Under the pieces are notes generated by a model. That model made no database searches. It was not told the origin of the DNA and saw nothing but the letters and a program-made list of their open reading frames with translations. A stretch of 64,000 nucleotides of DNA from the NCBI GenBank assembly GCA_902601785.1, contig CACKOH010000006.1, positions 1 through 64,000 of the forward strand, read 5' to 3'. The DNA is from an uncultured Pelagibacteraceae bacterium. GTDB lineage: Bacteria; Pseudomonadota; Alphaproteobacteria; Pelagibacterales; Pelagibacteraceae. The position numbers and the translations under genes are program-made. Of the stretch, positions 1-9,006 are shown in pieces. The number at the start of each line of letters is the position of its first letter. Positions within the stretch are counted from its first letter, which is position 1.

Positions 1-641
1 ATATGGATAATTCTTCAGAGACTATTTACGGGGTCCTTAATGGAACTAAAGAAGTTAACGATGTAATTAAAAAAACACAGTTTGAAAATCTTGATATAAT
101 AACTTCTAACGTAGATTTATCTGGTCTCGAGTTGGAAACGGCTGATGACAGCAACAGAGCTTTCTTGTTAAAAGTAAAATTAACCGCATATTTAAACAAT
201 TCTGGAGGAATATATGACTACATTTTGATAGATTGTCCGCCATCTCTAAGCTTACTGACTGTAATGGCTCTGGTAAGCTCAAACTCACTTTTAGTGCCAC
301 TTCAAACAGAATTTTTTGCCTTAGAGGGCTTAACACAGTTAATGAAAACAATTGAGAGAATAAAAGTAAGTCTTAACCCTGAGTTGAACATTAGAGGAAT
401 ACTATTAACGATGTATGATAAAAGAAATAAGCTTTCTTCTCAAGTTGAGAAAGAGGCCAGAGATTATTTTAGTGAAAAAGTTTATTCTACAGTAATCCCA
501 AGGAACGTTAGACTGTCAGAGGCACCTTCACACGGAATGCCTGTTCTGATTTATGACAAGACTTGTCCAGGTAGCAAAGCATATTTTAGTTTTACAGATG
601 AATTTTTAAATCAAGAGACAACAATGGGGAGCGCTGCCTAA
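1..641 (+). CDS. parA: Chromosome partitioning ATPase ParA, 5'-truncated by window edge
   Basis: ParA/Soj-family P-loop ATPase that works with ParB to segregate the replicated origin. The visible part has the deviant Walker B region YDYILIDCPPSLSLLT and the C-terminal RNVRLSEAPSHG block typical of Soj proteins. The Walker A (KGGVGKT) segment should lie upstream of base 1, so roughly 40-50 N-terminal residues are missing; the ATG at base 3 is probably an internal Met and not the start. The stop TAA overlaps the parB ATG by one base (TAATG), indicating translational coupling. Family identity is secure. Confidence 0.95.
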   Translation, partial: MDNSSETIYGVLNGTKEVNDVIKKTQFENLDIITSNVDLSGLELETADDSNRAFLLKVKLTAYLNNSGGIYDYILIDCPPSLSLLTVMALVSSNSLLVPLQTEFFALEGLTQLMKTIERIKVSLNPELNIRGILLTMYDKRNKLSSQVEKEARDYFSEKVYSTVIPRNVRLSEAPSHGMPVLIYDKTCPGSKAYFSFTDEFLNQETTMGSAA

Positions 642-1489
642 TGGATTCTAATAAAATAAAAAAAGGACTTGGCAGAGGTCTGTCATCTCTAATCGGTGAA
701 ACTAAAGTTGAGATTCAAAAGAATAAGCTTGGTGTTAGTAATCTTGTGCCAAATAAATATCAGCCTAGAAAAATATTTGATGAGGAAAATTTAAAAGAAC
801 TTGCAAACTCAATTAGAGAAAGAGGAATTTTACAACCAATCATTGTCCGTAAATCTAAATATGATCAGTCAAAGTTTGAAATTATTGCAGGAGAGAGAAG
901 GTGGCTTGCGGCTCAAAAGGCAGGTCTGCATGATGTGCCAGTGGTGATCACTGAAGCAGATGATTTAAAATCTCTGGAGTTTGCAATAGTAGAAAATGTT
1001 CAAAGGCATGACTTAAATCCTTTAGAGGAAGCGCAAGGATACAAAAGATTGATAGATGAATTCTCTTATGATCAAGAAAAGGTGTCACAATTTATAGGTA
1101 AAAGTCGAAGCTATATTGCAAATGCACTTAGGCTTTTGTCTCTTCCAGATGAGGTTGTGAAGCTAATTGAAAATCAAAAATTATCAGCTGGTCATGCAAA
1201 AATTTTGGTTGGGTTGGAAAATGCTATTTTTGTAGCCAATAAAATAATTGAAAATAAACTCTCAGTTAGACAAGCTGAAAATTTTGTAAAATTATTTAAA
1301 AATAAAAGACAAAAACCAAGTAATTATAAGGATGCAAATATAATGCATTTAGAAATGTCAATTGTTAATAAAGTGGGTTTGAATGTTGAGATTAAAAATA
1401 AAAAAAATAATAAAGGTAAAATTACTTTTGAGTATAAGGATTTAAATCAATTAAATAAAATTATAGATATAATTAAACTTAATTACTAG
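641..1489 (+). CDS. parB: Chromosome partitioning protein ParB
   Basis: ParB/Spo0J CTPase-clamp that loads at parS and is acted on by ParA. Visible are the N-terminal LGRGLSSLIG motif (about residues 9-19), the CTP-binding motifs GERRWLA (84-90) and ENVQRHDLNPLEEA (118-131), a central helix-turn-helix (VSQFIGKSRSYIANALRLL) and a lysine-rich C-terminal dimerisation region. At 282 aa it has normal length. It is coupled to parA and converges on holA with an 11-bp overlap of 3' ends. I found no full parS site in the window. Confidence 0.96.
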   Translation: MDSNKIKKGLGRGLSSLIGETKVEIQKNKLGVSNLVPNKYQPRKIFDEENLKELANSIRERGILQPIIVRKSKYDQSKFEIIAGERRWLAAQKAGLHDVPVVITEADDLKSLEFAIVENVQRHDLNPLEEAQGYKRLIDEFSYDQEKVSQFIGKSRSYIANALRLLSLPDEVVKLIENQKLSAGHAKILVGLENAIFVANKIIENKLSVRQAENFVKLFKNKRQKPSNYKDANIMHLEMSIVNKVGLNVEIKNKKNNKGKITFEYKDLNQLNKIIDIIKLNY

Positions 1490-2471
1490 TTGGTGCCGAA
1501 AATTGCTCTAGTATAAAGTTGGTAATTAAATTTATTGGATCAGCAGAATTTTTTTTAATCAGTAATTCAAGTTCGTTTACACGATAAATTAGTAATTTGA
1601 TCTTATCAGGCGTCCATTTATAAATTTGTTGCTTAACAATTTCTTTATCTTTCCAAAAAATTGGTGGTTTTGCTGATGATATAGTTAAGTCCACACTCTT
1701 ATTATCGTTATAATCATTTGAGAGAACTAAAATTCTTTTTGATTTATTTAAAAAAGTTCTTGTTATAAGAATGCAGTCTTCACTCGAAAAATTATTTTCA
1801 GTTAAAATATTAAGTGTTTTATTTTTATTTTTAGCCAAGCAATTATCAACTAGTTCTGAAACACTGTAATTTTCATATAAGCTTAATAGTTTTGAAATAA
1901 TTTCAGAACTAATTTTTTTTCCTTTTTTACAATAATTTTCAATTTTTCTAAGATCGTTAAATAAATTTTCTCTATCACCATTACATTTTTTTATAACGCT
2001 ATTAATATTTGATGGAGATATTGATATTTTTCTTTCTTTTAAAAATTCAAAGGCTAATTTAAAGAGTGTTTGTTCATTGTCTGGGTAAAAGGCAACACAA
2101 ATTAGTTGTTTATCTTTCTCAAAAAGTGTTCTCAACTTTGACTTTTTGTCTAAGTTGTCAGCATTAAGTATAATTGTGGTGTCCTCTAAATTTTTATCAT
2201 TTATTTCTTTAACTAAATTTAAAATTCTATCTGAAACTCGTTTGACAATAATTTCTTTTTTCTTTTCAAAGAGTGACTTATTCGTTATTTTTTCTAAAAA
2301 TTCATTTTGTCTATCAAGGATTTCTTTCTCTTCATAGGTGAAAACCTTCTCCTTACCTTCAGTTAATTTTTTTATTTCTTGATTTTTAAGACCTTCATTT
2401 TTTCCATAAAATAAAATCAATTTTGTATGTATTAAATTAATTTTCTTTATATCAAAATATTTTACAATCAT
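1479..2471 (-). CDS. holA: DNA polymerase III delta subunit HolA
   Basis: Clamp-loader delta subunit that opens the beta sliding clamp. The 330-aa protein has the family layout: an N-terminal segment containing KLILFYGKNEGLKN, a degenerate nucleotide-binding fold without Walker residues (DTTIILNADNLDKKSKLRTLF) and a C-terminal collar domain. The sequence is very divergent and Lys/Asn-rich. It is the last gene of leuS-lptE-holA, an order common in Proteobacteria, and its start overlaps the lptE stop by 4 bp. The position supports the call as much as the sequence does. Confidence 0.88.
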   Translation of the reverse strand: MIVKYFDIKKINLIHTKLILFYGKNEGLKNQEIKKLTEGKEKVFTYEEKEILDRQNEFLEKITNKSLFEKKKEIIVKRVSDRILNLVKEINDKNLEDTTIILNADNLDKKSKLRTLFEKDKQLICVAFYPDNEQTLFKLAFEFLKERKISISPSNINSVIKKCNGDRENLFNDLRKIENYCKKGKKISSEIISKLLSLYENYSVSELVDNCLAKNKNKTLNILTENNFSSEDCILITRTFLNKSKRILVLSNDYNDNKSVDLTISSAKPPIFWKDKEIVKQQIYKWTPDKIKLLIYRVNELELLIKKNSADPINLITNFILEQFSAPTSN

Positions 2472-2935
2472 TTTTTCTGACGAATACTTAAAATAACTTT
2501 TTCAATAGCTCTTTCTGCAAAATTGCTTTTAACAATTTTAATATAATTATTTTCTTCAATTGTATCTTCTATTTTATCAATTCTAAATTCATCATTAAAT
2601 AAAATTTTTGAAGAATAATTTTCAGAACTTACATCAAAAATAACATTCACTTTTAAATTATATTTTGTTGCCTCTCCTTTTGTATTTTTAGTTATAATGA
2701 TTTTTTCATAATCACTGTCATAACTAATTTTTATTTTTTCAACATTATCTCTACCTTTATCATATCTTTTTATTTGCGCTTTAATTTCATTGTTAAAATC
2801 TCTATCCCCACTGACTTTATCAATAACTAAATCAAATTCTAAATTTTTAAATCCAGCATATTGAGGAGTAAAGCCACAACTATAAATAAAAAAACTCAAA
2901 ACAATTAAAAACTTGGTCATTTGTTTTTTATACAT
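2468..2935 (-). CDS. lptE: LPS-assembly lipoprotein LptE
   Basis: Plug subunit of the LptD/LptE translocon that inserts lipopolysaccharide in the outer membrane. A short hydrophobic signal ends in a lipobox-like IYSC, followed by GFTPQY, close to the CGF-xP beginning of other LptE proteins. The ORF track begins at a TTG (2944); I prefer the ATG at 2935, and an ATG at 2920 (MTKFLIVLSFF) is also possible. There is no good ribosome-binding site for any of them. It lies between leuS and holA as in other proteobacteria, which supports the assignment. Confidence 0.85.
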   Translation of the reverse strand: MYKKQMTKFLIVLSFFIYSCGFTPQYAGFKNLEFDLVIDKVSGDRDFNNEIKAQIKRYDKGRDNVEKIKISYDSDYEKIIITKNTKGEATKYNLKVNVIFDVSSENYSSKILFNDEFRIDKIEDTIEENNYIKIVKSNFAERAIEKVILSIRQKK

Positions 2936-2994
2936 TTTATGCAATAATGTTGATTAATCTGTTGGGTACAAATATTTTCTTTTTAATTTCTTTT

Positions 2995-5472
2995 TCAGAA
3001 AAATATTTTTTTTAAATTTTTATTTTGTTGCACAATCTCAAATAATTCTTCATCCAAAATATCACGTTTTGCCTTAACAATTGCTCTTTTTTTTCCATTT
3101 ACCTGAATTACATAAGGAATAATATCTTCCACTAATAGTGTTTCATCATACTGAGGCCATTCAGTTGCATTATAATTTATTTTTTTTAAACACTCATTTG
3201 CAAGATGTGGAATTATCGGAATCATTGTTATCAATATTTTACTAAAATTCTCAGTTAATGTTTTTTTTGTATATTTCTTATCTAATTCTTTAGAGAAAAA
3301 TCTTTGCATTTCATGCAAATTGGCAATTAGAATATTATAACTAAAGGTATTTAGCCCATCGGTCATTTTTTTTAAATATTTATTTGTAAATTTGATTAAG
3401 TCTTTCCCTTCATCTTCTTCATGATTGCTTTTCATTTCATCAATAACTTTATTGCTTAAAGACCATAGCTTTTGAATAAATTTATAGGAAGAGGCAATAC
3501 CTTCATCTGACCATTGAACATCTTTTTCTGGTGGACTATCTGATAAAATAAATAGTCTTGCTGAATCTGCTCCATACATTTCAATTATTTTTTCTGGATC
3601 TATTGTGTTCTTTTTAGATTTTGACATTGACTCTGATGGACCTATCTTAATTTCTTCAGTTTGATTTTCTCTTAAAACTTTTTTTCCATTTTTAACTTCA
3701 ATCTCATCTGGGCTTATCCAATTATTATTTTTATCTTTGTAGGTTTCATGACAAACCATCCCTTGTGTAAATAGTCCTTCAAATGGTTCAAGAATTTTAA
3801 AACTTGGATTTTGATACGATAAAGCTTGCATAAAGAATCTTGAATAAAGCAGATGTAAAATTGCATGTTCAACACCACCAATATATTGGTCAACTGGCAT
3901 CCAGTAATCAATTTCCTCCTGATTAAATCCATAATCTCCATTGTTTGGAGAACAGAACCTCAGATAATACCAAGACGAGCAAACAAAAGTATCCAGTGTG
4001 TCAGTTTCCCTAATAAATTTTTTCCCTCCTATCTCAACTTCTCTCCAATTTTTTTGATGATCTAGGGGATTGCCTTTAACATTTAAGTTTATTTTTTCTG
4101 GAAGCTTTACAGGAAGAGTATCTATAGGAACAGGATGTGCTTTACCTTCTTCATCATATAAAATTGGAATTGGACAACCCCAGTATCTTTGTCTTGATAC
4201 CCCCCAGTCTTTTATCCTAAAATTAATCTTTTTTTTTCCTATACCCTTTTTTTCTAATATTTTAATTGTCTCTAGTACTGAATTACTAGGTGCGCTTAAT
4301 CCATTCAAAAATTCAGAGTTTATAATTACACCTGGGCCCGGGTAGGCTTCTTGATTTACCTTGAAACTGTCATTTTGGTCATTTGGTCTTACAACAGTTT
4401 TTATTTCAAGATTATATTTTTTTGCAAAATCATAATCTCTTTGGTCATGTGCTGGGCATCCAAAGACGGCTCCAAATCCATAATCCATCAAAACAAAATT
4501 GGCAAAGTAAACAGGAACTTTTTGTTCAGGATTTAAAGGATTTAAGGCTATAAGTTCAGTTTTGAAACCAATCTTTTCTCCAACCGCAATAGCTTCTTCT
4601 GTAGTGCCGGTTTTTGAGCATTCTTTTTTAAATTTTAAAAAATTTTCATCGTCTTTATAAAAATTAGAAATTTCATGGTCAATTGATAATGCTAAAAAAG
4701 AAAAACCAAATAGAGTGTCGGGTCTTGTAGTAAAACATTTTATACTTTTAACTGGGATATTTCCTTCGGTTTTAAAATCAATTTCGCACCCGAATGATTT
4801 ACCAATCCAGTTTTTCTGCATGGTTTTAACTTTATTTGGCCATTGTTCTAATTTCTCTAGACCATCTAGTAATTCTTGCGAAAATTTTGAAATATTAAAA
4901 AACCATTGACTGAGTTTCTTTCTTTCTACTGGTGCACCAGACCTCCAGCCTTTGCCGTCAATAACTTGTTCGTTCGCAAGTACGGTTTCATCAACTGGAT
5001 CCCAGTTAACATAATTTTCTTTCCTATATACTAATTTTTTTTCAAGTAACTCTAAGAAAAAAAGCTGCTGATGTTTGTAATATTCTTCAGAAGATGTAGA
5101 AATTTCTCTTTCCCAATCTATTGATAAACCAAGTTTTTTTAATTGGGATTTCATGTTTTCTATATTGCTTTCTGTCCAAGTCTTTGGATCTAAGTTATTT
5201 TGTCTTGCAGCGTTTTCTGCTGGCATTCCAAATGAGTCCCAACCCATTGGATGTAAAACGTTGTATCCTTGAAGAGATTTATATCTAGCTAACACGTCTC
5301 CAATTGTATAATTTCTTACATGACCCATATGAATTTTTCCAGATGGATACGGAAACATTTCTAAACAATAAAATTTTTTTTTATCTTTATTCAATTTAGA
5401 TGAGAACGTCTTCTTTTCTTGCCAATGATTTTGCCATCTACTCTCAACATCTTTAAAGTTATATCGTTCCAC
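2995..5472 (-). CDS. leuS: Leucyl-tRNA synthetase
   Basis: Class Ia synthetase charging tRNA-Leu. Signature HMGH (residues 48-51), CP1 editing insertion including TTRPDT, and the KMSKS-like loop SMSKSKKN near residue 615 are all visible, with an anticodon-binding C-terminal domain and the short terminal domain after it. Length 825 aa is near the bacterial norm. It lies between the DUF3576 lipoprotein gene (18 bp upstream) and lptE, probably one transcript. A tRNA-Leu(CAA) gene is present at 62.5 kb. Confidence 0.98.
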   Translation of the reverse strand: MERYNFKDVESRWQNHWQEKKTFSSKLNKDKKKFYCLEMFPYPSGKIHMGHVRNYTIGDVLARYKSLQGYNVLHPMGWDSFGMPAENAARQNNLDPKTWTESNIENMKSQLKKLGLSIDWEREISTSSEEYYKHQQLFFLELLEKKLVYRKENYVNWDPVDETVLANEQVIDGKGWRSGAPVERKKLSQWFFNISKFSQELLDGLEKLEQWPNKVKTMQKNWIGKSFGCEIDFKTEGNIPVKSIKCFTTRPDTLFGFSFLALSIDHEISNFYKDDENFLKFKKECSKTGTTEEAIAVGEKIGFKTELIALNPLNPEQKVPVYFANFVLMDYGFGAVFGCPAHDQRDYDFAKKYNLEIKTVVRPNDQNDSFKVNQEAYPGPGVIINSEFLNGLSAPSNSVLETIKILEKKGIGKKKINFRIKDWGVSRQRYWGCPIPILYDEEGKAHPVPIDTLPVKLPEKINLNVKGNPLDHQKNWREVEIGGKKFIRETDTLDTFVCSSWYYLRFCSPNNGDYGFNQEEIDYWMPVDQYIGGVEHAILHLLYSRFFMQALSYQNPSFKILEPFEGLFTQGMVCHETYKDKNNNWISPDEIEVKNGKKVLRENQTEEIKIGPSESMSKSKKNTIDPEKIIEMYGADSARLFILSDSPPEKDVQWSDEGIASSYKFIQKLWSLSNKVIDEMKSNHEEDEGKDLIKFTNKYLKKMTDGLNTFSYNILIANLHEMQRFFSKELDKKYTKKTLTENFSKILITMIPIIPHLANECLKKINYNATEWPQYDETLLVEDIIPYVIQVNGKKRAIVKAKRDILDEELFEIVQQNKNLKKIFF

Positions 5473-5490
5473 GTTACTAGATTGGTTTTT

Positions 5491-6063
5491 TTATTTTTTT
5501 TCTTTTTCTTTAGCTTCTTGTTTATAAAGTGTCGCCTTTTTCAAAATTTGTTTTTTTAATTCAGGAGCAAGCTCGTCGTCAACTTGGCTTATAATACAGT
5601 TAGAAATATTATTACATTTCTTATTGAAAACTTTTATGTCAAGCGCATCTGCTCTAACTTCATTAGTCAAAAATCTAATAGAAATTTTTACACTTTCTCC
5701 ACTTAAACTTTCTTCAGAGGAATACCAATCCGTTACAATAATACCTCCACTATAATTAACGGACAATAGGGGCATAAAATCAATTGTATCAAGAGAGGCT
5801 CTCCATAATTCGTTAGAGCTAGCAAAATCAAAAACCCCACCTTTTGGACTATCTAACATTTTGTTTAATTGAAATCCCCTTCCTTCTTCAAGATTTTTTT
5901 TAACTCTTTCAGCTGGATCTGTTGACGATTTTCTAGCATCTCCTCCCAGTTTGAATTTGCCATCAGGACCTTTACAGGAAATGATAAATAGTGAGAGAAT
6001 AAAAATTAAAAGATAATTTTTCAAAAATATGAATTTTTTTAAATTTAATTGTTTAGTTTTCAT
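5491..6063 (-). CDS. DUF3576-family outer-membrane-type lipoprotein
   Basis: Protein of 190 aa with a lipoprotein signal (hydrophobic LLIFILSLFIISC, Cys at about residue 30) followed by GPDGKFKLGGDARKSS and a globular domain (SNELWRASLDTIDFMPL, GGIIVTDWYSS) that I recognise as DUF3576, a family of alphaproteobacterial lipoproteins with no assigned reaction. It sits directly upstream of leuS-lptE-holA, its usual place in alphaproteobacteria, so an envelope role is plausible but only inferred. The C-terminus is a Lys/Glu tail (KEKEKK). The first gene of the leftward unit; its upstream region is shared divergently with the porin. Confidence 0.85.
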   Translation of the reverse strand: MKTKQLNLKKFIFLKNYLLIFILSLFIISCKGPDGKFKLGGDARKSSTDPAERVKKNLEEGRGFQLNKMLDSPKGGVFDFASSNELWRASLDTIDFMPLLSVNYSGGIIVTDWYSSEESLSGESVKISIRFLTNEVRADALDIKVFNKKCNNISNCIISQVDDELAPELKKQILKKATLYKQEAKEKEKK

Positions 6064-6294
6064 TATTTAAATGCTCTTTTATCAAAAAAAGATGTAATTT
6101 TAGTAATTTGGCAAAATATAGTCAAAAATTTACAAAAATATAGAGAATTCAAGGTATTTTTACTGTTGCAAAAATACAACACTTGTTATTTTTGTAGATA
6201 CAATTCGGATAAATGAAAATTTTTACTACTTAATAGTGATAAATAGACAATGTTTATTATTAATAATTAACATTAAATTAAAGGAGTAATTAAT
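6064..6294. other. Divergent intergenic region between DUF3576 lipoprotein and porin
   Basis: A 231-bp AT-rich stretch, one of the longest gaps in the window. It holds four alternating copies of AAAAATA/TATTTTT (listed separately) and, next to the porin ATG, a strong Shine-Dalgarno AAAGGAG. I could not identify a convincing -35/-10 pair with proper spacing. No ORF of note and no tRNA are visible. Confidence 0.6.
6134..6193. repeat. Alternating inverted heptamers upstream of the porin
   Basis: AAAAATA (6134-6140), TATTTTT (6155-6161), AAAAATA (6170-6176), TATTTTT (6187-6193): each neighbour pair can form an inverted repeat, the last extended to CAAAAATA...TATTTTTG with further near-pairing inside. 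The elements lie 100-160 bp before the porin ATG. They could be operator half-sites or mutually exclusive hairpins; in such AT-rich DNA part of this could be chance. Confidence 0.45.
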
Positions 6295-7266
6295 ATGAAC
6301 AATTTTAAAAAAGTAGGATTAACTGCATTAGCAGGTTCTCTTATGGCTGTTACTGCAAACGCAGGCGAAATGTCTGTAGCAGGAACTGCTAAAATTGCAG
6401 TAGAGCACATCAATGGTGGTGCTGCTAACGCAGGTAAATCTTGGAGTATGGGTAACCAACTTACTTTCTCAGGAAGTGGTGACTTAGATAATGGAATGAA
6501 CGTTTCACTATCTTTCGTAATGGACCAAGGTGACGACGAAACTGATACAACAACTGGTGCAGCTAACTCTCCATTTGATAGTCACTCTGTGGCTGTTGGT
6601 ATGGACGGCTTAGGAACTCTAACTTTCCATGGTGAAGGTGGGGACTCAGCAGTTGGCGCTATGGACGGATCAGCAGCAGGTGGAATGTGGGATAATTTCC
6701 AAGCAGCAGCTGATGAGCCAGAGTCAGGTCACTCTTCAAATGATATGTTAAGTTATGCATTACCAACTTTGTTGGATGATTTAGCACTAGTTGCTTCTTA
6801 CACGCCAGCAGGTGACGGTGGAGCTGACTCTTCAACTTCATTCTCAGCAACTTACACAGGTGTTGAAGGTTTGACTGTTGCTTATGGTCAAGGTGAAGAT
6901 AACAAAGCTTTACTAACTGCAGATGCTACTGCATGGAAAGTATCATATACATACGGTCCAATTACAGCAACAGCTACGGATCTTGAGTACGATCACGAAA
7001 CTGCAACATCATCTAGAGATATGTCATCAATGGCTGTTTCTTACTTACTTCCAGGAGATGCAATATCAATTGGATATGGTGAAGAGGAAATCACTGATGG
7101 TACTGCTTCATCTGAAAAAGCTGAGTTTTCTGGTTTTGATGTTTCATACACAGCAGGTGGTATGACTTTAAAAGCATACACTCAAGAAGCTGAAAACATT
7201 AGCTACAGCACAACTGCTACTGAAGACCAAGAAGTTTGGGCTGTAAACGCTACATTTGCATTCTAA
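6295..7266 (+). CDS. Major outer-membrane porin (SAR11 type)
   Basis: A 323-aa beta-barrel protein with a clear Sec signal peptide (KKVGLTALAGSLMAVTANA, cleavage before GEMSV), alternating hydrophobic/polar strands, aromatic-poor but Gly/Ser/Asp/Thr-rich loops, and a terminal Phe (VNATFAF), the signal for BAM insertion. Such Gram-negative porin-like proteins admit small solutes. Codon use is less AT-biased than its neighbours and the ribosome-binding site is strong, consistent with high expression. Monocistronic: long upstream region and a GC-rich terminator 25 bp after the stop. Exact substrate cannot be read from sequence. Confidence 0.85.
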   Translation: MNNFKKVGLTALAGSLMAVTANAGEMSVAGTAKIAVEHINGGAANAGKSWSMGNQLTFSGSGDLDNGMNVSLSFVMDQGDDETDTTTGAANSPFDSHSVAVGMDGLGTLTFHGEGGDSAVGAMDGSAAGGMWDNFQAAADEPESGHSSNDMLSYALPTLLDDLALVASYTPAGDGGADSSTSFSATYTGVEGLTVAYGQGEDNKALLTADATAWKVSYTYGPITATATDLEYDHETATSSRDMSSMAVSYLLPGDAISIGYGEEEITDGTASSEKAEFSGFDVSYTAGGMTLKAYTQEAENISYSTTATEDQEVWAVNATFAF

Positions 7267-7290
7267 TTTAATTTAGATCAAATTATTTAA

Positions 7291-7319
7291 AAGGGCCCCT
7301 ATTTTGGGGCCTTTTTTTT
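7291..7319 (+). terminator. Rho-independent terminator of the porin
   Basis: Stem GGCCCC / GGGGCC with a 6-nt TATTTT loop followed by eight T residues, 25 bp after the porin stop. The T-run reaches the stop codon of the convergent thiE-like gene; upstream A residues (TTTAAAA) mean it may also act for the minus-strand transcript. Confidence 0.93.
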
Positions 7320-7848
7320 ATTCAAAAAAAGAAATTCCAGCGAATTCTTGATTATATAAAAGATTAAGTTTTCTTATATTTTTTTTTGATATACCACCCA
7401 AAGCAACTATTTTTTGCTTAGTATATTTAGAAATAATTTTAAACTTATTTATTCCTAAATAATTCTCATTTTTTTTAAACAAAGAGGACAGGAAAATTTT
7501 TTCCACTTTTTGAAGTTCTTTAGTTTTGATCTCTTTAATATTATGAGCTGAGCCAACAATTTCGAAATTCTTTTTATATGAATAATTCAAGTGTTTAAAA
7601 TCCTTATTAAATGATGGAATATACGCTCCATCAAGATTTAAACTTACAGCTAATTTTATATTATTCGATAGGTAAAGTTTTTTGTTATTTTTGGCGCAAT
7701 AATTTTTAATTTTAATTATAAGTGATTTATCAGTTTCTAATGATGTATAATTTCTGTAAATGATACAAGTTTGATTATCTAGTTTATCGATACTATTTGT
7801 ATCAAATTTATTTATAAAGTAATATTTATTGATTAAATCTTTATGCAT
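7318..7848 (-). CDS. Thiamine phosphate synthase-like (ThiE/TenI) TIM-barrel protein
   Basis: About 176 aa from the ATG at 7848. The C-terminal phosphate-binding turn VALGGISKKNIRKLN and the GSAHN segment fit the ThiE/TenI superfamily, which joins the HMP-PP and thiazole phosphate moieties or aromatises the thiazole. It is shorter than canonical ThiE (about 210 aa) and several catalytic positions are hard to confirm, so TenI-like or degenerate function is possible. The ORF track starts at 7890, but the inner Met (MHKDLINKYYF) gives the family-like beginning and lies face to face with the yggS start in the palindrome ATGCAT. Confidence 0.7.
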   Translation of the reverse strand: MHKDLINKYYFINKFDTNSIDKLDNQTCIIYRNYTSLETDKSLIIKIKNYCAKNNKKLYLSNNIKLAVSLNLDGAYIPSFNKDFKHLNYSYKKNFEIVGSAHNIKEIKTKELQKVEKIFLSSLFKKNENYLGINKFKIISKYTKQKIVALGGISKKNIRKLNLLYNQEFAGISFFE

Positions 7849-8502
7849 AATATTGTTCAAAATTTGGTAGGTATTCAAAATAAAATACATTCACATTTAG
7901 ACGAACATAAAATCGACAAAGTACCAAAAATAATAGCAGTATCCAAGACTTTTAAAATTGAAAAAATCTTACCATTAATTGATTATGGGCATAAAGACTT
8001 TGGAGAAAATAAAGTACAAGAGGCAGTTGATAAATGGACTGAAATTAAATTATCCAATCCTGATATTCAGTTACATTTGATTGGGAAATTGCAAACCAAT
8101 AAAGTGAAATATGCAGTAAAAATATTCGATTATATTCATTCCGTTGACAGTGAAAAGTTAGCTAAAAAAATTTCCGATGAAGAAATTAAAATAAATAAAA
8201 AAATTAAAATTTTTATTCAGGTAAACATAGGGCAAGAAGATCAAAAATCTGGAACTAATGTAGACGAGTTAAGTTCATTGATTTCGTATTGTAGCGAAAT
8301 TAATTTAGATGTAGTAGGGTTGATGTGTATTCCACCACAAGATGAAGACTCTGTGATCTACTTTGAAAAAATGAAAAAATTAAACAAGGAAAATAATTTT
8401 AATGAATTAAGTATGGGAATGTCGTCTGACTATCTCAAAGCAGTAATAAACAATGCATCCTATTTAAGGATAGGCTCGAGTATTTTTGGACAGCGTTATT
8501 AA
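7843..8502 (+). CDS. yggS: PLP-binding homeostasis protein YggS (PLPBP)
   Basis: Small fold-III PLP-binding protein that buffers pyridoxal phosphate. The PLP lysine segment IIAVSKTF (residues about 29-36) and the conserved DFGENKVQEA, HLIGKLQTNKVK, VNIGQEDQKSG and LSMGMSSDYLKA blocks are all present; 219 aa is the normal length. Start at the ATG inside ATGCAT, directly opposed to the thiE-like start, so any promoter must lie inside the neighbouring coding region. The 3' end overlaps the convergent YkuD gene by 4 bp. Confidence 0.95.
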   Translation: MHNIVQNLVGIQNKIHSHLDEHKIDKVPKIIAVSKTFKIEKILPLIDYGHKDFGENKVQEAVDKWTEIKLSNPDIQLHLIGKLQTNKVKYAVKIFDYIHSVDSEKLAKKISDEEIKINKKIKIFIQVNIGQEDQKSGTNVDELSSLISYCSEINLDVVGLMCIPPQDEDSVIYFEKMKKLNKENNFNELSMGMSSDYLKAVINNASYLRIGSSIFGQRY

Positions 8503-8993
8503 AGAATTTTAATTTTTGTATTTTTATTTATTATTTTTAACATAATTAAAAAATCTTTTTCTTTTAAACCTATGCATCCAGCGGTTGGTTTATAATCTTT
8601 TGTAAGATGAATAAAAATACAACTACCTATTCCAATTATAGGATTATCAAAATTATATTTTATAGGTATTAACAAGTTATATTTATGATCTTTTCTTTTA
8701 AGTCTTTCATGTTTAATTTTAATACTAGTTTTTATTAATTTATTGTATTTTTCTGGGTAATAAATGTCATCACACCATCCCATATTATTCTTAATTTCTA
8801 TACATTTTAGACTGGTGAGAGGTTTTTCTATTCTATCTTTTCTATAATATAAATTTTCAATTTTGAAAATGCCTTTAGGAGTTTTTTTGTCTCCTTCCTT
8901 TTTTATAAAAGATAAACCATTTTTTCCAATACAGCATTTAAAACTAAACTCATTAATTTGAAGAGTATGTTTATTTTTTAGAATAATTAACAT
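8499..8993 (-). CDS. YkuD-domain (L,D-transpeptidase-like) protein
   Basis: A 164-aa protein with the YkuD catalytic signature spread over IHLTKDYKPTAGCIGL: His, then about 13 residues later the nucleophile Cys in a GC[IV] context. The region GDKKTPKGIFKI is also typical. It resembles the COG3786-type proteins more than periplasmic ErfK/YbiS enzymes. No signal peptide or membrane anchor is visible from the annotated start, odd for an enzyme of peptidoglycan cross-linking; the start only 13 bp from the divergent regulator leaves no room for an upstream signal. Transpeptidase activity is inferred. Confidence 0.8.
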   Translation of the reverse strand: MLIILKNKHTLQINEFSFKCCIGKNGLSFIKKEGDKKTPKGIFKIENLYYRKDRIEKPLTSLKCIEIKNNMGWCDDIYYPEKYNKLIKTSIKIKHERLKRKDHKYNLLIPIKYNFDNPIIGIGSCIFIHLTKDYKPTAGCIGLKEKDFLIMLKIINKNTKIKIL

Positions 8994-9006
8994 ATTCTTA
9001 ACATAT

